15,738 nucleotides of DNA from Desulfuromonadales bacterium (GCA_030614505.1 JAUWTX010000020.1:1-15738); one strand, 5' to 3'. Positions 5,738-13,426 are shown, numbered from the stretch's first letter. A program made the numbers and translations. Notes: a model not told the origin generated them from the letters alone.

Positions 5738-6679
5738 TCATGATTCAGGTTCTTTAGGTTTGCGAAAATCCGCCCACAAGTCAAACACGCCGAGGCCGGT
5801 GACCACCAGGGGCAAAGGATTAACCAATGTCACCAGCAGGTAGCCAACAGCTCTAAAGAGCGGCGAGAAAGCCTTGCGACGAAAAAAACAGTCGATCACA
5901 GCTAAACCCTGCAGGAAATAAACCGGCAACAAAATCACCAGCAGGTTCAGGGCAAAAACTTCAGGCAGACCGTCTAAAAAAACGGCCACGAATCCTGCCA
6001 CGATCAATATCCAGACCAGAAATTCAGGGGCCTTCCATTCCGGAAACGCCCTGCCAGGGATCACATATCTGCCACGCGCAAGCACTGACAGTAGGAAAAC
6101 CAGGCTGAGGGTCATCAGGCCACCGACGGTGATTGCAATGCCAGGGTAGGCCATTTGCAGAAAATCCGCCATATTTTCAAGCGCCAGAGTGACCTCTTTC
6201 CTCTGGTCGACCGGCAAATCTGATACAGCAAACATCTCCTGCATCACTGCTGTAGTTTGGACAATCTCCTTGCCGATCAAATCGCCTGCCATCGTGAATG
6301 GAGATTGACCTGCGACAACTGAGGCAACAAACAGACCACAGATACTGACAGTGACCATTGCCCACAGCACAGCAACTGTAGCCTTATCCCAAGCAATACC
6401 ACGATTCAACAACCACGGCAGGGCTGCACCCGGGATGCCGAATTGGATCAGGTACATAAGTACAGGGACCTGACCATTCGTCAGCAGGATCAGCAGCGCG
6501 GTTAAAACCACAGTGACACCACCTGACACTGCCCCGAAACGCATGCCGACAAAAGCCGCCGGCAAAGACGTGAAGAGGTTCACTGCAACAGCAACGAATC
6601 CCATAGCGGCAAAAGTGCCGAACAGCAGATACCCGGTGAATGCACCGAGCACAACATAAAGTCTTTGCTGCATCATCAT
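5738..6679 (-). CDS. DUF2232-type polytopic membrane protein (YybS-like)
   Basis: The protein of about 313 residues is strongly hydrophobic with roughly seven to eight predicted membrane segments, beginning LYVVLGAFTGYLLFGTFAAMGF. An amphipathic, charged stretch lies near the middle (SDLPVDQRKEVTLALENMADF). The end, DLWADFRKPKEPES, is polar and probably cytoplasmic. Its hydrophobic pattern and its place between rpsR and rplI match the DUF2232/YybS membrane proteins found in ribosomal-protein clusters of delta-proteobacteria and Bacillus. The biochemical role of that family is unknown to me. The start is one of three consecutive ATG codons (6679, 6676, 6673), 17 bases after the rpsR stop codon. 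The ribosome binding site there is weak, so translational coupling to rpsR is plausible. Longer starts would overlap rpsR. Confidence 0.82.
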   Translation of the reverse strand: MMMQQRLYVVLGAFTGYLLFGTFAAMGFVAVAVNLFTSLPAAFVGMRFGAVSGGVTVVLTALLILLTNGQVPVLMYLIQFGIPGAALPWLLNRGIAWDKATVAVLWAMVTVSICGLFVASVVAGQSPFTMAGDLIGKEIVQTTAVMQEMFAVSDLPVDQRKEVTLALENMADFLQMAYPGIAITVGGLMTLSLVFLLSVLARGRYVIPGRAFPEWKAPEFLVWILIVAGFVAVFLDGLPEVFALNLLVILLPVYFLQGLAVIDCFFRRKAFSPLFRAVGYLLVTLVNPLPLVVTGLGVFDLWADFRKPKEPES

Positions 6680-6695
6680 TTCGCGGTCGCTGTGA

Positions 6696-6968
6696 TTAAC
6701 CCCTCTTCTCGAGAGAGTGGCTTGCCGTGAAAGGCAGCAACGCAATATTGCGAGCACGCTTGATTGCTGCTGTCAGCTTGCGCTGATGCTCCGAACAGGT
6801 GCCGGAAATCCGGCGCGGCGTGATCTTGCCCCGCTCAGAAACAAAATAGCGCAGGGAACGGACATCTTTGTAATCAATAGTAGCTTTCTTGTCGGCGCAG
6901 AAACGGCAAACTTTGCGACGGCCATAACGCCGACGAGGCCCACCAGTACGACTTCCACCATATGCCAT
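6696..6968 (-). CDS. rpsR: Small-subunit ribosomal protein bS18
   Basis: bS18 binds the 30S platform as a dimer with bS6. The 90-residue protein shows the core IDYKDVRSLRYFVSERGKITPRRISG and the basic helix RKLTAAIKRARNIALLPF. It has C21-x2-C24 and C58-x2-H61, a possible zinc site, so it appears to be the metal-binding (C+) form of bS18. The N-terminus is Gly/Arg-rich. The ATG at 6968 follows a clear AAGGAGAAATA binding site, 41 bases after rpsF. Confidence 0.97.
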   Translation of the reverse strand: MAYGGSRTGGPRRRYGRRKVCRFCADKKATIDYKDVRSLRYFVSERGKITPRRISGTCSEHQRKLTAAIKRARNIALLPFTASHSLEKRG

Positions 6969-7009
6969 GATTATTTCTCCTTCTTCATCGTCGTAGGTTG
7001 ATACGGAAG

Positions 7010-7465
7010 CTAGGCTTCTTCCGTCTTCTCTTCGGCATCAGCCTTAGTTTCAGCCGGTGTTTCTGCTGCCTCTTCAGTGGTCTCAGGAGCAGCCTCAGTT
7101 ACAGGAGCTTCTTCAGAAGAAGCCTCTTCAACTGCAGGAACTTCCTCAGGAGCAGCCTCAACAACAGGAGCTTCATAGCCGCCTTCAAGGATTACCGTCT
7201 GGAACTTGATCACCATATCGTCGATGCGCATGCGGCGCTCGAACTCGGCGATAATAGTCGGCCCGGCGTCAAAGATCACCAGGACGTAACAGCCCTTGGT
7301 CTGCTTTTTTACCGGGTAGGCCAGTGTCCGGACACCCCAGTTGTCCACCTTGAGGACTTCCGCGCCTTGATCCGTCAAGATCGTCTTATACTTGTCGATG
7401 ATCGCGGTCTGGTCGTCCCCGACAACTTCCGGGTGTACGATGAAGATTGATTCGTAGGTTCGCAT
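7010..7465 (-). CDS. rpsF: Small-subunit ribosomal protein bS6 with long acidic tail
   Basis: bS6 pairs with bS18 on the 30S platform. The first 95 or so residues are a standard bS6 fold (MRTYESIFIVHPEV..., NWGVRTLAYPVKKQTKGCYVLVIF, ERRMRIDDMVIKFQTV). A tail of about 50 residues follows, almost entirely Glu, Ala, Pro, Thr and Val, making the protein 151 residues long. E. coli bS6 also ends in glutamates, but far fewer. A strong AAGAGGAGGC site precedes the ATG at 7465. It is the first gene of the cluster running to dnaB. Confidence 0.96.
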   Translation of the reverse strand: MRTYESIFIVHPEVVGDDQTAIIDKYKTILTDQGAEVLKVDNWGVRTLAYPVKKQTKGCYVLVIFDAGPTIIAEFERRMRIDDMVIKFQTVILEGGYEAPVVEAAPEEVPAVEEASSEEAPVTEAAPETTEEAAETPAETKADAEEKTEEA

Positions 7466-7580
7466 TAATAGCCTCCTCTTGAGTTGTTAGCCCCGTCTAG
7501 CCGGAGCAAGGAGCGAAAGCACCCTGTGTGCTTCCGTCGAAAGAACTTTGTTTTTTACCACACCCCGTATTGTGAGGCAA
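7466..7580 (-). promoter_or_regulatory. rpsF leader with hairpin and weak candidate promoter
   Basis: The space ahead of rpsF contains a possible promoter, TTGCCT (7580-7575), 17 bases, TAAAAA (7557-7552), both boxes being imperfect. The implied leader of about 80 bases has a 9-bp hairpin (CGGAAGCAC/GTGCTTTCG, 7536-7514, five-base loop) and then a CCGG-containing segment near 7500. Many bacterial rpsF leaders carry an RNA element bound by the S6:S18 complex for autoregulation. I cannot confirm that consensus here, only that a structured leader exists in the right place. Confidence 0.35.
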
Positions 7581-7624
7581 CGGAATTTATAAGAATTGGT
7601 GGATACAGGAGACAGAATACAGAA

Positions 7625-7644
7625 GGAGACAAAAGATAGTCTCC
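7625..7644 (-). terminator. Weak hairpin downstream of ychF
   Basis: GGAGAC (7625-7630) pairs with GTCTCC (7639-7644) across an 8-base loop, 14 bases after the ychF stop. On the minus strand it is followed by TTCTGTATTCTG, which is only moderately T-rich. A second GGAGAC copy (7608-7613) offers an alternative pairing. A weak terminator is possible. Confidence 0.3.
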
Positions 7645-7657
7645 GACTCTGGTCTCA

Positions 7658-8752
7658 TCAAACATTAAAGCGGAAATGCATGGCATCACCATCTTTAACT
7701 ACGTACTCCTTGCCTTCCAGGCGCATAAGCCCTTTTTCCTTGGCACCTGATTCGCCTTTTGCTGCTACAAAATCCGCATATGCAATCACCTCGGCACGGA
7801 TAAAACCCTTTTCAAAATCGGTGTGAATCACCCCTGCGGCCTGTGGTGCACGGGCGCCATTATTGACGGTCCATGCCCTGACCTCTTTGACCCCAGCAGT
7901 AAAATAGGTGATCAAGCCAAGCAGACGATAACCGGCATGGATCATCCGGTCGAGGCCTGATTCACCAAGGCCGAGCTCATGAAGGAATTCGTCTTTCTCG
8001 CCTATGGGGAGTTCGGCTATTTCAGCTTCGATCTTACCGCAGATGACCACCATCTCCGCACCTTCGGCAAGAACATGTTCCTTGATCCTGGCGACGAGGG
8101 GATGTTCACCGGAAAGGTCGTCCTCGGCAACATTAGCAACATACAGAACCGGCTTGGCGGTAATCAGGCAGAGATCCTGCAGCACCTTCCATTGTTCGTC
8201 AGTCAGATCAACACTACGCGCAGGCTGGCCGATGTTGAGGCATTCCTGGACCTTCTCCAGAAGAGCCAGCTCTTCCTGCATCTTCTTGTCGCCACTTTTC
8301 GCCTGTTTGCTGACACGGAGGATCCGCTTCTCTACCGTATCCAGATCAGTCAAATTTAATTCCGTCTGAATAACCTCAACATCCCGCAACGGATCAATGC
8401 TGCCGTCGACATGTACAACATTTTCATCATCAAAACAGCGTACGATATGGGCGATGGCATCAACCTGACGGATGTGACCCAAAAACTTGTTTCCCAGGCC
8501 TTCACCACGACTGGCCCCTTTTACCAGGCCGGCAATATCGACAAACTCCATGGTTGTCGGCAAAACCCTTTGCGGTTTGACAATAGCAGCCAGAGTATCG
8601 AGGCGCTTGTCAAGAACCGTAACAACACCGACATTCGGCTCTATGGTACAAAAGGGGTAATTGGCCGCTTCCGCACCAGCAGAGGTGATTGCGTTGAAAA
8701 TAGTTGACTTACCAACATTAGGCAGGCCGACGATACCGCATTTAAATCCCAT
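7658..8752 (-). CDS. ychF: Ribosome-binding OBG-family ATPase YchF
   Basis: YchF (OLA1 homologue) is a P-loop protein that prefers ATP over GTP, binds the 70S ribosome and affects stress responses. Walker A GLPNVGKST lies at residues 8-16, the switch and G3 region has FVDIAGLVKGASRGEGLGNKFL, a NVAEDD-like segment replaces the GTPase NKxD motif, and the TGS-type C-terminal domain ends in GKEYVVKDGDAMHFRFNV. The length of 364 residues from the ATG at 8752 matches E. coli (363). A TTG at 8767 would add five residues without a binding site, so ATG is preferred; GGAT lies about ten bases before it. It sits between hppA and rpsF, in the same direction. Confidence 0.96.
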   Translation of the reverse strand: MGFKCGIVGLPNVGKSTIFNAITSAGAEAANYPFCTIEPNVGVVTVLDKRLDTLAAIVKPQRVLPTTMEFVDIAGLVKGASRGEGLGNKFLGHIRQVDAIAHIVRCFDDENVVHVDGSIDPLRDVEVIQTELNLTDLDTVEKRILRVSKQAKSGDKKMQEELALLEKVQECLNIGQPARSVDLTDEQWKVLQDLCLITAKPVLYVANVAEDDLSGEHPLVARIKEHVLAEGAEMVVICGKIEAEIAELPIGEKDEFLHELGLGESGLDRMIHAGYRLLGLITYFTAGVKEVRAWTVNNGARAPQAAGVIHTDFEKGFIRAEVIAYADFVAAKGESGAKEKGLMRLEGKEYVVKDGDAMHFRFNV

Positions 8753-8768
8753 GATCGTTTTATCCAAT

Positions 8769-8783
8769 AACTGGCAGCCAGTT
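8769..8783. repeat. 15-bp perfect palindrome upstream of ychF
   Basis: AACTGGC-A-GCCAGTT is a perfect 7-1-7 inverted repeat 17 bases before the ychF start codon. In RNA it could fold as a 5-bp hairpin with a 5-base loop just ahead of the binding site. In DNA it has the shape of a dimeric repressor site. No other copy was noticed in the window. Confidence 0.45.
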
Positions 8784-8844
8784 CATTGATAGCCTGACAG
8801 GCGGCTAGATGCGCCATTTACTCACGGAGCCATAAACAAAGAAC

Positions 8845-8871
8845 GGTAGCCGGGGAAAATCCCCGGCTACC
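8845..8871 (-). terminator. Strong hairpin terminator of hppA
   Basis: A perfect 12-bp stem (GGTAGCCGGGGA 8845-8856 with TCCCCGGCTACC 8860-8871) has a 3-base loop, 28 bases after the hppA stop. On the minus strand it is followed by GTTCTTTGTTTATGG, a moderate T tract. It should separate hppA from ychF. Confidence 0.75.
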
Positions 8872-8899
8872 GATTTACACAGAGATATACCAGTCGATA

Positions 8900-10909
8900 T
8901 CAGACCAGCAGCGGAGCAATAACCAGCGCTACCACGCTCATCAGCTTGATGAGGATGTTCATGGCCGGACCGGAGGTGTCTTTGAAGGGGTCGCCGACGG
9001 TGTCGCCGATAACTGCAGCGGCATGAGCATCGCTGCCCTTGCCTTCACCTTCCAGATCGCCTCTCTCAATATATTTCTTGGCATTATCCCAGGCACCACC
9101 ACCGTTGGACATCATCAGCGCCAGCAACACGCCAGTCACGGTGGCACCAGCCAGCATGCCGCCGAGAGCTTCCTTGCCAATGAGAAAACCGATCAGGACC
9201 GGAGCCACAACGGCAATAACGCCAGGCAGAATCATTTCCCTGAGGGCCGCACGGGCAGCAATATCCACGCATTTATCAGACTCGGGCTTGACACCTTCCT
9301 TGCCCTCCAGAAGGCCGGGAATCTCGCGGAACTGACGACGGATTTCCTCAACCATCAGACCGGCAGCACGACCAACACTGGTCATAGTCAGTGCACCGAT
9401 GAAGAATGGCAGAGCACCGCCAATGAGCAGACCGATAACAACCTTGGGATCAACCAGGTTGATTACCTTGAGGCCAACAGTCGTGGCATAGGCAGAGAAA
9501 AGAGCTAGCGCCGTCAGGGCAGCTGATCCGATGGCGAAGCCTTTACCAATGGCAGCCGTGGTATTGCCGATGGCGTCCAGTCCGTCAGTGATCTCACGAA
9601 CGTCTGAACCGAGGCCAGCCATCTCAGATATGCCGCCAGCATTATCAGCAATAGGCCCGTAGGCATCTACAGTCATGGTGACACCGACAGTGGCCAACAT
9701 GCCGACAGCGGCGATTCCGATGCCATACAGTCCGGAGAAAGCATTGGCAATGGCAATGGCAACACAGATGATCAGAATGGGAGCAGCGGTACTTTCAAGA
9801 CCAACAGCAAGACCGTGAATGATAGTCGTCGCCGGGCCGGTCTTGCTGGCTTCGGCAATACGGGTAACCGGGCCGCGCGCAGTATAATATTCCGTAATTT
9901 GTCCAATCGCGATACCGGCCAGACAGCCGACCAGGATGGCCAGGAAGACCCCGAACTTGAGGCCCATGCCCCAGACAACCAGAATAGACACCACGAGGAA
10001 ACCGCCAGCAGCGACAAAGGTCGTGTAATGCAGAGCCTTGCCGGGATCCTGGTTACAAAGCTTTTTCATCGACCAGATACCAACGAAAGAGAAGATCAGG
10101 CCGGTGACGGCCAGAGCGATCGGCAAATACATAGCCGCAGCCTGGACACCTTCTCCGGTCCCAAGTTTAGCGAGTAGTGATGGGCTGGCAGCAGCAGCGA
10201 TAGCGATGGTCGCGATAATTGAACCGACATAGGACTCGAAGATGTCGGCACCCATTCCTGCAGTATCACCAACACAGTCACCCACATTGTCAGCGATGAC
10301 TCCAGGATTACGTGGATCATCCTCCGGAATACCGGCTTCAATCTTGCCGACCAGGTCAGCACCGACGTCAGCAGCCTTGGTATAGATACCGCCACCGACA
10401 CGAGCGAACAGGGCAATGGATGAAGCTCCCATGGCGAAACCATTGATGTACTTGACTGTTGCCGGATCGCCGCCAAACGCCATGTAAGCAATGCCGACTC
10501 CAACCAGACCAAGAGACGCTACAGCCAGGCCCATGACCGCACCACCGTTGAAGGAGACCATCAAGGCACTGGCCTGGCCTGACGCACGGGCCGCTTCGGT
10601 GGTTCTGACGTTGGCGCGAGTCGCTGCCTTCATACCGATAAAACCGCAGGTCATAGAACAGGCTGCACCACCAAGGAAAGCGAGGGCCGTCTGGTAGTTC
10701 ATACCGAATGAGATAATGATAAAGACGATCGCAATAAAAATAGCCAGGACCCGGTACTCACGCGCCAGAAAGGCCATGGCACCGTCGTAAATTGCTTCGG
10801 AAATCTCTTTCATGGTGTCGTTGCCGACAGGTTGTGCTTTGACCTTGTGGTACAGCACAATAGCAGCGATAAAACCGATCACACCTAAAATTGGTGCTAA
10901 AATTTGCAT
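8900..10909 (-). CDS. hppA: Membrane ion-pumping pyrophosphatase (K+-dependent type)
   Basis: This integral membrane enzyme hydrolyses pyrophosphate and pumps H+ and/or Na+ across the cytoplasmic membrane. The 669-residue protein has about 16 hydrophobic segments. Substrate motifs include ADVGADLVGKIEAGIPEDDPRNP, then a DNVGDxVGD box, and near the end EGKGSDAHAAAVIGDTVGDPFKDTSGPAMN. The K+-dependence segment reads GNTTAAIGKGF, with Ala where K+-independent enzymes have Lys, so K+ stimulation is expected. Whether the pumped ion is Na+ or H+ cannot be settled by eye. The DNVGDxVGD box has Cys where I expect Asn (DNVGDNVGD). AGGAGGAAGAA precedes the ATG at 10909. It follows pth by only 35 bases and ends at a strong terminator, so it may share the upstream transcript. 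PPi from PRPP-using and tRNA-charging reactions is its natural substrate. Confidence 0.96.
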   Translation of the reverse strand: MQILAPILGVIGFIAAIVLYHKVKAQPVGNDTMKEISEAIYDGAMAFLAREYRVLAIFIAIVFIIISFGMNYQTALAFLGGAACSMTCGFIGMKAATRANVRTTEAARASGQASALMVSFNGGAVMGLAVASLGLVGVGIAYMAFGGDPATVKYINGFAMGASSIALFARVGGGIYTKAADVGADLVGKIEAGIPEDDPRNPGVIADNVGDCVGDTAGMGADIFESYVGSIIATIAIAAAASPSLLAKLGTGEGVQAAAMYLPIALAVTGLIFSFVGIWSMKKLCNQDPGKALHYTTFVAAGGFLVVSILVVWGMGLKFGVFLAILVGCLAGIAIGQITEYYTARGPVTRIAEASKTGPATTIIHGLAVGLESTAAPILIICVAIAIANAFSGLYGIGIAAVGMLATVGVTMTVDAYGPIADNAGGISEMAGLGSDVREITDGLDAIGNTTAAIGKGFAIGSAALTALALFSAYATTVGLKVINLVDPKVVIGLLIGGALPFFIGALTMTSVGRAAGLMVEEIRRQFREIPGLLEGKEGVKPESDKCVDIAARAALREMILPGVIAVVAPVLIGFLIGKEALGGMLAGATVTGVLLALMMSNGGGAWDNAKKYIERGDLEGEGKGSDAHAAAVIGDTVGDPFKDTSGPAMNILIKLMSVVALVIAPLLV

Positions 10910-10944
10910 TTCTTCCTCCTTTAGACTTTAGTTTGACCTAATTC

Positions 10945-11523
10945 TTATGTTGTTGGCAAATTACGTGTGTTGTATGTATTCATGGCCTCTTGCGGGCCTC
11001 TTGTTATTAACAGCTCCAGAGCATCTGCTGCAGTATCAACGTATGCGGCAAGGTCCGCATATTCTGCCGTAGCGAACCGGTTCAGAACATATCTCGAGAC
11101 ATCCCCACCAACCGGAGGCCGCCCCACTCCCATGCGCAGACGCATATAGTCAGACGCTCCCAGTACACTACCGATACTCCTCAACCCGTTATGGCCACCA
11201 TGACCACCACCGACTTTGATGCGCAAGCAACCGAAAGCCAAGTCAATCTCGTCATGAACCACAATCAAATCCCCCGGCGCAATACCGAGGGATTGATAAG
11301 CAGGAGAAACACTGGCTCCGCTGCGATTCATATATGTCTGCGGCAACAGGATCGTTGCCTCTACACCGGCAACTCGACCGACGCCATAACAGCCCTGATA
11401 ACCTTTACGTTTCAGGGCGATTCCGGCTCGACCTGCCAAGTGACTGGCGACCATAAAACCTATATTATGGCGTGTTTCAGCATATTGCATGCCTGGGTTG
11501 CCCAACCCGACAATCAACTTCAA
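10945..11523 (-). CDS. pth: Peptidyl-tRNA hydrolase
   Basis: Pth frees tRNA from peptidyl-tRNAs dropped by the ribosome. The N-terminus LIVGLGNPGMQYAETRHNIGFM contains the substrate Asn9 and the catalytic His19. The VVHDEIDLAFG segment carries the catalytic Asp, followed by GGGHGGHNGLRSI. The 192-residue length is typical. The start is TTG at 11523, with GAGG eight bases upstream and the conserved MKLIVG lead; I see no ATG or GTG that would work. The gene begins 22 bases after the rplY stop, so the two are probably co-transcribed, as in many bacteria. Confidence 0.96.
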   Translation of the reverse strand: MKLIVGLGNPGMQYAETRHNIGFMVASHLAGRAGIALKRKGYQGCYGVGRVAGVEATILLPQTYMNRSGASVSPAYQSLGIAPGDLIVVHDEIDLAFGCLRIKVGGGHGGHNGLRSIGSVLGASDYMRLRMGVGRPPVGGDVSRYVLNRFATAEYADLAAYVDTAADALELLITRGPQEAMNTYNTRNLPTT

Positions 11524-11545
11524 AAGAAGAAACCTCAGCTAGTCT

Positions 11546-12211
11546 TTACTCAGCAGTGTCTTCACCTTCAGCAACTTCACCTTCAGCAACTTCACCTTCA
11601 GCAACTTCACCTTCGACGATTTCATCTTCTTCGACTTCTTCGACTTCTTCAGCCATGCGACCGACAACCGTCAGAACCGTGAAGTTGACATCGTGCAGAG
11701 ATTCAACACCTTCAGGTAAAGTGACCTCATCAATATGGACGGCTTCGCCGACCTCCAGATGGGCTACATCGATTTCAATCGAAGTCGGAATATTCGTCGG
11801 CAAACAGTAGACTTCCAGTTCATGACGAATCAGCGACAAAGTACCACCTTCAGTGACACCCTGTGCTTTGCCTATTGGTTGCACGGGGACCATAACGGCA
11901 ATGGTGCTTGTCAGGTCAATTGCGTGAAAGTCTACATGCTTGGTATCACGACGAATCGCATCAATCTGCATATCCTTGAGGATAACGACTTTGCCATCAA
12001 ATGGACCATCACCCTTCAGGGTAATCAGGGTATTCCAACCTGCCTCGGTGGCAATAGCTTGCTGCAGGTCTTTCGGGTCAAGGCGAAGATTGAGTGATTC
12101 AATCCCCTTGCCATAAACTACAGCTGGCACCAGGCCGTCACGACGGACTTTGCGAGAGCCACCCTTACCCATGCGAACTCGTGTTTCTACGTTCAGTACC
12201 GAATTTGCCAT
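11546..12211 (-). CDS. rplY: Ribosomal protein bL25, CTC/TL5 long form
   Basis: bL25 binds 5S rRNA. This 221-residue protein is the long CTC form: the 5S-binding domain (about residues 1-95, with RKVRRDGLVPAVVYGKG) plus a C-terminal beta domain (to about 185, VPVQPIGKAQGVTEGGTL and LPTNIPTSIEIDV). It ends with an acidic tail of about 35 residues containing a repeated EGEVA unit. The ATG at 12211 follows TGGAGGATAGATAA, a strong binding site. It lies 53 bases after prs and just before pth. Confidence 0.96.
   Translation of the reverse strand: MANSVLNVETRVRMGKGGSRKVRRDGLVPAVVYGKGIESLNLRLDPKDLQQAIATEAGWNTLITLKGDGPFDGKVVILKDMQIDAIRRDTKHVDFHAIDLTSTIAVMVPVQPIGKAQGVTEGGTLSLIRHELEVYCLPTNIPTSIEIDVAHLEVGEAVHIDEVTLPEGVESLHDVNFTVLTVVGRMAEEVEEVEEDEIVEGEVAEGEVAEGEVAEGEDTAE
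11566..11610. repeat. Three perfect 15-bp tandem repeats in the rplY 3' end
   Basis: CTTCAGCAACTTCAC occurs three times without a change (11566-11580, 11581-11595, 11596-11610), with decayed copies on either side. On the coding strand each unit encodes five residues of the EGEVA pattern. Perfect identity suggests recent slippage or selection on a repeat that can change copy number in frame. Confidence 0.9.
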
Positions 12212-12264
12212 TTATCTATCCTCCATCCTTACTTTTTATAGTATCTTTATTTTTCTGTAGCAAC

Positions 12265-13206
12265 TTAGACAAAGAGCGAGCTGACAGACTCATCACCATG
12301 AATACGCCGGATCGCTTCCGCCAGTAAATCCGCCACAGAAATAATCCGCAGCCGAGGGCAATCTTTGATTTTTTCTTCACAGGGAATCGTATTACAAACC
12401 AGCACTTCCTTGAGGGCGCTCTCGTTGATCCGTTCCAATGCCGGGCCAGACAAAACTGCATGAGTTGCCGTAGCGTAGACATCACCGGCACCATGCGCCT
12501 TGAGTGCTGCAGCAGCCTGACAAAGGGTGCCTGCAGTATCGATCATATCATCGACAATGATGCAGGTTTGACCGTCTACATCACCGATAATATGCATGAC
12601 TTCAGAAACGTTCGCAGCGCTACGGCGTTTATCGATAATTGCCAGACCGGCATTTAGCCTCTTGGCAAAAGCTCTGGCACGTTCGGTACCACCAGCATCG
12701 GGAGAGACAACCACCAGATCCCCAGGGAACCGGGATTTTATGTCCTCCAGAACCACTGGAGCCGCGTAGAGATGATCAACCGGGATATTGAAGAAACCCT
12801 GAATCTGACCAGCATGTAAATCGACGCACAAGACCCGCTGGGCACCTGCTGTCGTGATCAAATCCGCAACCAGTTTGCTGGTAATCGGCGTTCTCGGTGC
12901 AACCTTTCGATCCTGACGCGCATAGCCGAAATATGGAATAACCGCAGTAATGCGGTCAGCCGAAGCGCGCTTCAAGGCATCGATCATGACCAGAAGTTCC
13001 ATCAGGTTCTGGTTAGCCGGTTGACTGGTCGGTTGAACAACAAAAACGTCTCGTCCACGAACATTTTCGTGAATTTCAACCATTATTTCATCGTCGGAAA
13101 AAGACTTGACGGTTGCCTTGGCCAGAGGCACAGACAGGTGATTGCAGATTTCCTGGGCCAGGGCAGGATTTGCATTGCCGGAAAAGATCTTCAGTTCTTT
13201 AATCAC
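12265..13206 (-). CDS. prs: Ribose-phosphate pyrophosphokinase (PRPP synthase)
   Basis: Prs makes PRPP from ribose 5-phosphate and ATP for nucleotide, His, Trp and NAD synthesis. The 313-residue protein has the N-terminal LKIFSGNANPALAQEI, the ATP-site segment YFGYARQDRKVAPRTPITSK, the metal/PPi segment VVSPDAGGTERARAFAKRL, and the PRPP loop CIIVDDMIDTAGTLC. These match class I bacterial enzymes. The start is GTG at 13206, with CAGGTGAT just ahead. It follows the tRNA-Gln gene by about 115 bases and precedes rplY, a common order in delta-proteobacteria. Confidence 0.97.
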   Translation of the reverse strand: MIKELKIFSGNANPALAQEICNHLSVPLAKATVKSFSDDEIMVEIHENVRGRDVFVVQPTSQPANQNLMELLVMIDALKRASADRITAVIPYFGYARQDRKVAPRTPITSKLVADLITTAGAQRVLCVDLHAGQIQGFFNIPVDHLYAAPVVLEDIKSRFPGDLVVVSPDAGGTERARAFAKRLNAGLAIIDKRRSAANVSEVMHIIGDVDGQTCIIVDDMIDTAGTLCQAAAALKAHGAGDVYATATHAVLSGPALERINESALKEVLVCNTIPCEEKIKDCPRLRIISVADLLAEAIRRIHGDESVSSLFV

Positions 13207-13234
13207 ATATCACCTGTTTTTTGGGAACTGCAAA

Positions 13235-13250
13235 CCATGGCTATCCATGG
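13235..13250. repeat. CCATGG inverted repeat between tRNA-Gln and prs
   Basis: CCATGG-CTAT-CCATGG can form a 6-7 bp hairpin with a four-base loop in the prs leader, followed on the minus strand by TTTG. It may be a processing or weak attenuation structure between the tRNA and prs, or chance. Confidence 0.3.
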
Positions 13251-13320
13251 TCAGGCTATCATTTCAAAATTATTATCAACCGCGCATTCGACATAAGCCG
13301 AGCCACACAGATGTTGCAAG

Positions 13321-13395
13321 TGGCAGGGGCGACAGGGATCGAACCTGTGAATGCTGGAATCAAAATCCAGTGCCTTACCGCTTGGCGACGCCCCT
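13321..13395 (-). tRNA. tRNA-Gln (anticodon TTG)
   Basis: Read on the minus strand this folds as a full cloverleaf of 75 bases. The acceptor stem is AGGGGCG/CGCCCCT with discriminator G and an encoded CCA. The D arm is GCC-AAGCGGTAA-GGC, the anticodon stem is CTGGA/TCCAG with loop TTTTGAT (anticodon TTG), and the T arm is ACAGG-TTCGATC-CCTGT. It lies between ispE and prs on the same strand, so it may be processed from a longer transcript. Confidence 0.95.
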
Positions 13396-13426
13396 ATATC
13401 CTCTTTAACTAAAAAGAATCTAACTC

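Noticed and set aside
6998..7450. Plus-strand 150-codon frame opposite rpsF
   Set aside because: Its Ser/Arg/Phe-rich start is the reverse complement of the Glu/Ala codons of the bS6 tail, and rpsF is clear.
11551..11640. Short repeat array as a CRISPR
   Set aside because: Units of 15 bp abut with no spacers, code for protein in frame, and no cas genes are present.
11191..11810. Plus-strand frames opposite pth and rplY with Ser/Thr/Pro or Leu/Gln repeats
   Set aside because: The repeats are only the reverse reading of the rplY 15-bp units; pth and rplY are unmistakable on the minus strand.
13322..13412. Plus-strand frames over the tRNA region
   Set aside because: They read through a complete tRNA-Gln cloverleaf on the minus strand.
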